DNA of 62,500 nt from Emiliania huxleyi CCMP1516 (taxonomy: Eukaryota > Haptophyta > Isochrysidales > Noelaerhabdaceae), in assembly GCF_000372725.1 (NCBI RefSeq), contig NW_005201192.1, forward strand, positions 929,473-991,972, written 5' to 3'. The translations under genes were made by a program, and so were the position numbers. The notes under the pieces are model-generated. The model worked only from the letters and a program-made list of their open reading frames with translations. It did not search any database and was not told the origin of the DNA. Shown in pieces: positions 57,470 to 62,500 of this stretch (the stretch's first letter is position 1; each line of letters starts with the position of its first letter).

Positions 57470-59593
57470 AGAGCGGCCAAAGCCAGCCAAGGCTGCCGTT
57501 CTGCCCGCTGCGCCGCCCCTGATCCCCTCGCAGACCGCGCGCCTCTCCCCGAAGAAGCCGCCGCAGAGGCGCGCGACCGCCGGCGCGGCTCTCGCTGCGC
57601 CCGCCTCGCCGCCGCCCTCCGCAGCTCCGGCTCCAGCGGCAGCGGCAGCCGCCAAGCTGGCGGCGTCTTCCTGCGCGCCAGCTGCGGCCAAGGGGTCGAA
57701 GCGGCCGATGCCCGTGCTGCCCCTCGCCGCCCCTCTCCCGGGGGGCGGGGTCGCCTCGCTGGAGCCGCCCCTCTCGCCCGCGGCCAAGAAGCGCAAGGTC
57801 GACCGCGCGCCAGAGGCGGGCGCTGCCGGCGGCGGCGCCAGGCTCACCGTAGCGGTGCCGCAGTCTCCATCTAGAGGGGGGAGGGCGGGAGGGCAGCCCT
57901 CCCCAAAGGGCGACGGCCACCCGCCGCCCAAGGCCAAGGCCGCCCCCTCCCCCGTCTGCGACAAGTGCGACGGGCGGCACGCGTCCGCCCTCTGCCCGCA
58001 CTACCGCAAGGCGCGCGACCGGCACCCGGACGCGCAGCCCGGCGGCGCCAAGCGGCGGCTGGGGGCGGACGCGCGGCCGATTCTGCTCCGGTGCCGGAGC
58101 CGCCGCCCATGTCCTTGCCCCCCCCCCCTCCCCCCACCCACCCACCCACCCACCCACACACACACCACCCACCCACCCACACACCACCACCACCCACCAC
58201 CACCCACCACCTTCCTTTCCCGTTCTCCCCTGTTCCCTCCCGCCTCCACTTGCCCCCCCTCCCCACGCCCCTCTCCCCCCGCTAGGCGGGGCCGCGTGGT
58301 GCCGCAGCCCGGTGACGGCTCCTGCCTGTTCCACTCCCTCCGCTACGGCTTGCACGCCCTCCCGCCCGCCCTGCGCCGCTGCGCCTCCGTGCCCTCGGCG
58401 CCGGCGCTGCGGCAGCAGCTCGCGCGGTGGGTGGCCTCCAACGCGCAGCTGCGCATCGCCGACACGCCCGTGTCGATGTGGGTCAAGTGGGACAGCGGGC
58501 TGTCGGCGCAGGCGTACGCCAGCCGGATGGCGCGCAGCGGGTGGGGCGGAGGCGTCGAGATGGCCGCTTGCTCGCACCTGATGGGTGTGTCTGTGTGGGC
58601 GCGCGGCGCCTCTCCGAGACACTTCCGAGACACTTCCGAGACACTTCCACTACCGAGACACTTCCGAGACACTTCCGAGACACTTCCGAGACACTTCCGA
58701 GACACTTCCGAGACACTTCCGAGACACTTCCGAGACACTTCCGAGACACTTCCGAGACACTTCCGAGACACTTCCGAGACACTTCCGAGACACTTCCGAG
58801 ACACTTCCGAGACACTTCCGAGACACTTCCGAGACACTTCCGAGACACTTCCGAGACACTTCCGAGACGCCTCCGAGACACTTCCGAGACACTTCCGAGA
58901 CACTTCCGAGACGCCTCCGAGACGCCTCCGAGACACTTCCGAGACACTTCCGAGACACTTCCGAGACACTTCCGAGACACTTCCGAGACGCCTCCGAGAC
59001 ACTTCCGAGACACTTCCGAGACACTTCCGAGACGCCTCCGAGACGCCTCCGAGACGCCTCCGAGACGCCTCCCGGTCTCCCTCCCGCCGGCGCGCGATGC
59101 TGCTGCCGCTCGCCACAGACTCCGCTCGCGCGCCACGCCCGCGGCGCACGTCCGCGACGCGCCCGCGCCTCGCCCGCAGGTGTACGAGCGTCGTCGCTCC
59201 GGCTACGAGCGCATCTCCTGCTTCGACGCGCCGAGGGCGCCGGGCGGCGGCAAGCGCGGCACGCTGCACATCCTCTACCGCGGCGGCGTGCACTACGACG
59301 CCTTCCTGCCCGACAACGCCGAGCTGCACGCCGCCCTCGCCGCCGCCGACGCGCGCTCGCCGCCAAAGGCCTCCGGGCCGCTCGGCTCGCCGGCGAGCAG
59401 CAGGCTGCCCGCCTCGCCAGCCGGCGCGGCGGCGGCCAAGCCGCAGCGGTGGCAGGGGTCGCCACAGCAGTGGGGGCAGCAGCGGCACGGGCAGGGGCGC
59501 GGGCAGGGGTCGCCGCAGCGGCAGCCGTGGGGGGGAGGGAGGGGTAAGGGAAGCGGTGGGCGGAAGCGGAGTCGAGGCAACCGCCGGAGGTGA
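56823..59593 (+). CDS. OTU-domain deubiquitinase with polyglutamine tract
   Basis: Exons 56823-58090, 58286-58598 and 59180-59593 join in frame to 664 residues. The first 400 residues are disordered, Ala/Pro/Lys-rich, with 28 consecutive glutamines and a nuclear-localisation-like K-K-R-K. A C-D-K-C-D-G-R-H-A-S-A-L-C-P-H-Y motif (about residue 380) may bind zinc. The OTU core starts P-G-D-G-S-C-L-F-H-S-L-R (catalytic Cys), continues W-G-G-G-V-E-M-A-A-C-S, and ends L-H-I-L-Y-R-G-G-V-H-Y-D-A-F (catalytic His). The C-terminus is Gly/Gln/Arg-rich. It should cleave ubiquitin chains. The second intron (58599-59179) has a GC donor and is mostly a minisatellite. A GTG at 56778 extends the frame but ATG 56823 is preferred. 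Confidence 0.9.
57384..57467 (+). repeat. (CAG)28 encoding polyglutamine
   Basis: 28 uninterrupted CAG codons inside OTU exon 1, preceded by V-Q-R and followed by P-E-R. Confidence 0.97.
58614..59072. repeat. 11-bp minisatellite GAGACACTTCC, about 40 copies, intronic
   Basis: Uniform head-to-tail 11-mers, with a variant (GAGACGCCTCC) that becomes frequent toward the right end and one 6-base interruption at about 58646. The array fills most of the second OTU intron. Because 11 is not a multiple of 3, it gives open low-complexity frames in all phases on both strands; these are not genes. Confidence 0.97.
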
Positions 59594-60819
59594 CAGTCGT
59601 GAGTCTATGAATCCGCGCGATCATTTAGGTGCTCAGAAGTGTCATGTTGATGACTTGATGTTCTCAAAACTCCAGCACATGGATAGTGGAATTGTGTACC
59701 GTTTCGTCCTCACAAAACATACGGAATGACATACCGTAATTTCCGTGGTGTGTGGTGGTTCAGGAATCCTCTCGATGAGACATGCGAGTCGATGTCTCTG
59801 GCTAGTGCCATTTCACTGTGGCACAGCTCGCGTTACAAAACCTTGATTTGACCATTTGCGCCATTTTGTCCCTCTCGGTGCCTTCCAGAGGCAGCTGCGA
59901 CCCCGCCAAGTGGACGGGGGCACTCGGCAGGTGGCGCGGAGGGCCCCCGGCCCCTAGGCGGGGTCGCAGCTGCCTCTGTGCGTCCTGGGGAGGGACAAAA
60001 TTGTCGCCGCCGGAGACGACTCGACGCCGCTGAGATTGGAGATCAAGCTCTGACAGGTCGCACGTCGCTCCTTTGACGCCGACGTGACTCACCCGTGCAG
60101 ATCACATCAGGACACGGTCTCGACGCGCTCGGTACGACGCCTGCGACCCGTCTCGGGTCAGGTGGCACGACGCTCATCGCGCCTACCAGCGCTGCCGTAC
60201 AGGTTGCCACGACGAGGTCGAGCACGCTTCTATACGCTCGCCGAGCCTTCCTTTCCATCCAATTAGGCAGCCTGGGAACGGTGGCGGTCAGAGGCAAAGC
60301 CTACGAGGGGTGGTGGAACCACATGTCACGGCTACTGCCGGCTCGACCCCACGATAGCCTCCGAAGGCTGACTTTGCGGCACCATCATCGGACGATGTCG
60401 ACGAGTTGGGTCGCTCTCGCGGTAGCCAGATGACCTCTCTTTCTAGGAGCATCGGCCATGGCCGCAGGGAGCGCGGGGGAGGGCGCTGGAAGCAACACGG
60501 AGCTCCGTTGGAGACGTTTTCAAGATTAGCGTGTCAGAGTGAAATGGCACTAGCCTCTCCGACCGTCCGACGACTTGGCACTTGCGCTCGTCCTCCGACC
60601 CCCGCGCGGCGTCTCTGGCCTCTGCCACTCTCCGACTCCGCGTGTCCGCGAGAGAGTCGCGGGCCGTCGCCCCGCCGGCACACACCCCTCCCCCCGACCC
60701 GCCCGCCTGCGCCCCGCACCCAGCTAGTGGCCGAAGCGATTCTGCGGCTCTCCGCCTCCCCTCCCTGCCCGCGCGCCTCCCCCTCTTTCGCCGCCGCTGA
60801 CTCCCCCAGCCAGCCGCCG
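59594..60819. other. Convergent intergenic region
   Basis: Between the 3' ends of the OTU and USP genes. Holds a small inverted-repeat element (59857-60008). The remaining frames have no recognised domain. Confidence 0.45.
59857..60008. mobile_element. Small MITE-like inverted repeat
   Basis: A 21-bp perfect inverted repeat (59887-59907 and 59957-59977, core GGCAGCTGCGACCCC) lies inside a longer imperfect one; outside it both arms share CATTTTGTCCCTC or its near match. Total about 150 bases around a 49-base centre. No ORF. Confidence 0.7.
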
Positions 60820-62450
60820 CTACCGCCTCCGGCGAGGGGAGACCAACTCCGCCTCAAACGCCGCCCTCAGCTCCTCCTCGAGCGCCTCCACCTCGGCGGA
60901 CGGCGCGCCGCCGACGGCGGCGGCGGCGGCGTGCGCCTCCGCCGCCCGCGCCTCGGAGCGCCGCACGTAGGTGAGCATGTACGCCGACGGCGACGGACCC
61001 CCGAGCCCAAAGAGGCCGCCTCCGCGCGGCGCGTGATCGCCGCCGTACTGCTCCCGCACCGCGGCCGACTCGGCCACGCGCTCCACGCGCGTGTCGTCGA
61101 AGCGGTACCAGCCTCCGCCGCCGCCGAGCGGGCGGACGAAACTGATGTAGTGGCCCGAGCCGAACCCGCCGGCGTGCGAGAGGACGGCGCGCAGCTCGTA
61201 GACCGGAGGCGGCCCTCCGCCGCCGCGTGCGCCCTTGGCCATGTACCGGCGCAGCCGCAGCGTGGTGGGGAAGGAGAAGGAGCCCTGCAGCTTCTGCATC
61301 GCGCCTATTGCCGGCCCAAAGCACGCCTCGCGCGCCGGCTCCGCGGGAAGCTGCCCTTCCAGCGTGTGCGTCGCGCCCGTCGCCGCGTCGTACTCGAAGC
61401 GCTTGAGGTGAAGCACCTTGAAGGAGGGCCGTCCTCCCCTTATTGCTGCACCGAGGAGGCTGCGGCATCCGCTCCCAGTGATGCGCCAGCACGGCAGGCA
61501 GCGAGCGGAAGGCGCAGCCGCGCCGCACCGTCCCCGCGGGCTGCCGGCCGAAGCGCTCGTCGCGCGTGTTGTACTCGCCCTGCAGCGTCTCCTCCGCCAC
61601 GTACCTACTCGCACCGCGGTGGCCGCCTCGGTGGGGCTGCCGGGGCTTGCGGCCATAGCCGAGAGGGAGGGAGAGTCAGAGAGAGAGAGTGAGTCAGAGA
61701 GTCAGAGAGAGAGAGGAGAGAGAGAGTCAGAGAGGGAGAGGGAGAGGGAGAGGGAGAGGGAGAGGGAGAGGGAGAGGGAGAGGGAGAGGGAGGGGGAGGG
61801 GGGGGGGGAGGGGGAGAGAGGGGTAGGGGTAGGGGTAGGGGTAGGGGGAGGGAGAGGAGCGCACTGTCGGAGCGAGGCGTGCAGCGAGGCGCAACCCGCC
61901 ACCTGCAGCTGCAGGTCGCAGAAACGGCCCTCCCGCTCCGATGTGAAGGGCACCTTGGTGCACCGCACGTAGCTCTGCGTCCTCCCCTCAAAGACCTGCG
62001 GGACGCGCCAGGGACGCGTCGCGAGGAGCAAGTGTCTGGGAAGGGTGTAGGAAGCGCAGGAAGGGTCTGTCAACTCTGGAGCTCACGGGCGCACACCCGC
62101 GCGAACGGCGTCGGCGGCGGAGCCGGCACGCCTGCAAGGTGGACACAGAGGGGCCAGGCCGTAAAGGACTGAGCCATGGAGCTCCACCCCAAGTTTCCAA
62201 CAAGAGACAGTGCCACCGTGATTCTGTGGCATCTCGCTTGCAGCGCCCCGCCCGCGCGGCTGTCCCTCCGTTGCGAGCTCGCCCGAGGCGACGAGCGCGG
62301 CGTGGAGGGTGTGCCAGAACTCCTGCGCGTCCTGCTGCTCGAGCACGTCGCGCGGGCCCATGCCGAGCGACGTCGTCAGCCGCTCCGTGCCGACGGCGTC
62401 CATGCCGAGCGCGGGTGCACGGCCGAGGCGGTAGAGCAGGCGCTTCATCT
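60820..62450 (-). CDS. USP7-like ubiquitin-specific protease, 5' part beyond window
   Basis: Exons 62283-62450, 62097-62131, 61865-61995, 61493-61604 and 60820-61416 (complement) all join in frame. Family order is clear: L-L-Y-R-L, L-E-Q-Q-D-A-Q-E-F-W, V-F-E-G-R-T-Q-S-Y-V-R-C, C-D-L-Q-L-Q-V-A-G-C, Y-V-A-E-E-T-L-Q-G-E-Y-N, S-L-P-A-V-L-H-L-K-R-F-E-Y-D, then the His box G-F-G-S-G-H-Y-I-S-F-V, W-Y-R-F-D-D-T-R-V and A-Y-M-L-T-Y-V. The catalytic Cys box should be in the preceding exon, right of the window. The V-A-E-E-T-L-x-G spacing is typical of USP7/HAUSP. One intron is GC-AG (donor at 62282); another contains a GGGAGA hexamer array. The protein ends soon after the catalytic core, without the usual USP7 ubiquitin-like tail. 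Confidence 0.9.
61676..61853. repeat. (GGGAGA)n and (GGGGTA)n arrays in USP intron
   Basis: GAGTCAGAGAGA units, then about ten GGGAGA hexamers, then GGGGGAG and four GGGGTA hexamers. All inside the intron between the V-F-E-G and Y-V-A-E-E exons. Confidence 0.95.
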
Positions 62451-62500
62451 CTAGCGCGACCGCTGGCGGAGAGGCGGGCGCAGCCGCCGGGCTGGAGCAC

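Noticed and set aside
56905..58622. Minus-strand 548-codon frame with polyleucine
   Set aside because: Antisense of the polyglutamine OTU exon; polyleucine is the complement of (CAG)n.
58614..59072. CRISPR-like array or long repeat protein
   Set aside because: Units are 11 bp head-to-tail with no spacers, and the open frames exist in all phases because of the repeat. The flanking OTU exons splice across it in frame.
58650..59624. Minus-strand frames opposite the OTU gene
   Set aside because: Translations are the antisense of the minisatellite and of conserved OTU exons.
60406..61692. 428-codon plus-strand frame
   Set aside because: It runs antisense to well-supported USP exons and changes composition at their borders.

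Overview
The window is nuclear DNA of a GC-rich, intron-bearing eukaryote, most likely a haptophyte or another unicellular alga with a secondary plastid. It contains histone H4, a spliced cytosolic ribosomal protein (RPL10/uL16), a SIRT7-type sirtuin, PP2C, OTU and USP enzymes, and several predicted proteins whose N-termini look like signal peptide plus transit peptide. No tRNA, rRNA, operon or bacterial/organellar gene order is visible. Exons were joined by hand from conserved protein motifs and reading phase. Many introns come out as GC-AG rather than GT-AG, and introns are short, C-rich and often filled with simple repeats.

Layout. 1-1.8 kb: a sensory rhodopsin fused to a histidine kinase (minus, truncated by the window edge) and a small coiled-coil protein. 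3.1-7.7 kb: a possible glycosyltransferase (minus) and an approximately 11-exon PP2C phosphatase (plus). 8-12.2 kb: repeats, a truncated retroelement and a proline-rich ORF. 12.3-15.4 kb: a PHD/A20 zinc-finger gene and a five-exon SIRT7-like deacylase (both minus). 16.9-23.1 kb: a large lipid-binding (BPI/LBP-like) protein with PqiA-like membrane segments (minus). 23.4-27.8 kb: a full-size ABCB transporter (plus) whose two nucleotide-binding domains are almost identical in DNA. 28.4-33.5 kb: RPL10, repeats, a small two-exon gene, an 863-bp foldback transposon and a DxD glycosyltransferase. 34.4-41 kb: a NIPA-type transporter (plus), a sulfatase lacking its catalytic N-terminal half, a cysteine-rich repeat protein, and a thioredoxin/EF-hand protein (last three minus). 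41.2-47.7 kb: a degenerate protein kinase, a 99-bp-arm inverted repeat, and two predicted algal proteins (plus). 47.7-54.7 kb: repeats, a TTTA-tailed retroelement, two predicted plastid proteins, and histone H4 with a 3' stem-loop. 54.9-62.5 kb: an ankyrin/RING ubiquitin ligase, an OTU deubiquitinase with polyglutamine and an intronic 11-bp minisatellite, and a USP7-like deubiquitinase running off the right edge.

The genes do not form a pathway. Three ubiquitin-system genes lie together at the right end, which may be coincidence. The most notable items are the rhodopsin-kinase, the PqiA-like lipid-binding fusion, the homogenised ABC domains, the frequent GC-AG introns, and the foldback element with a visible 4-bp target duplication.
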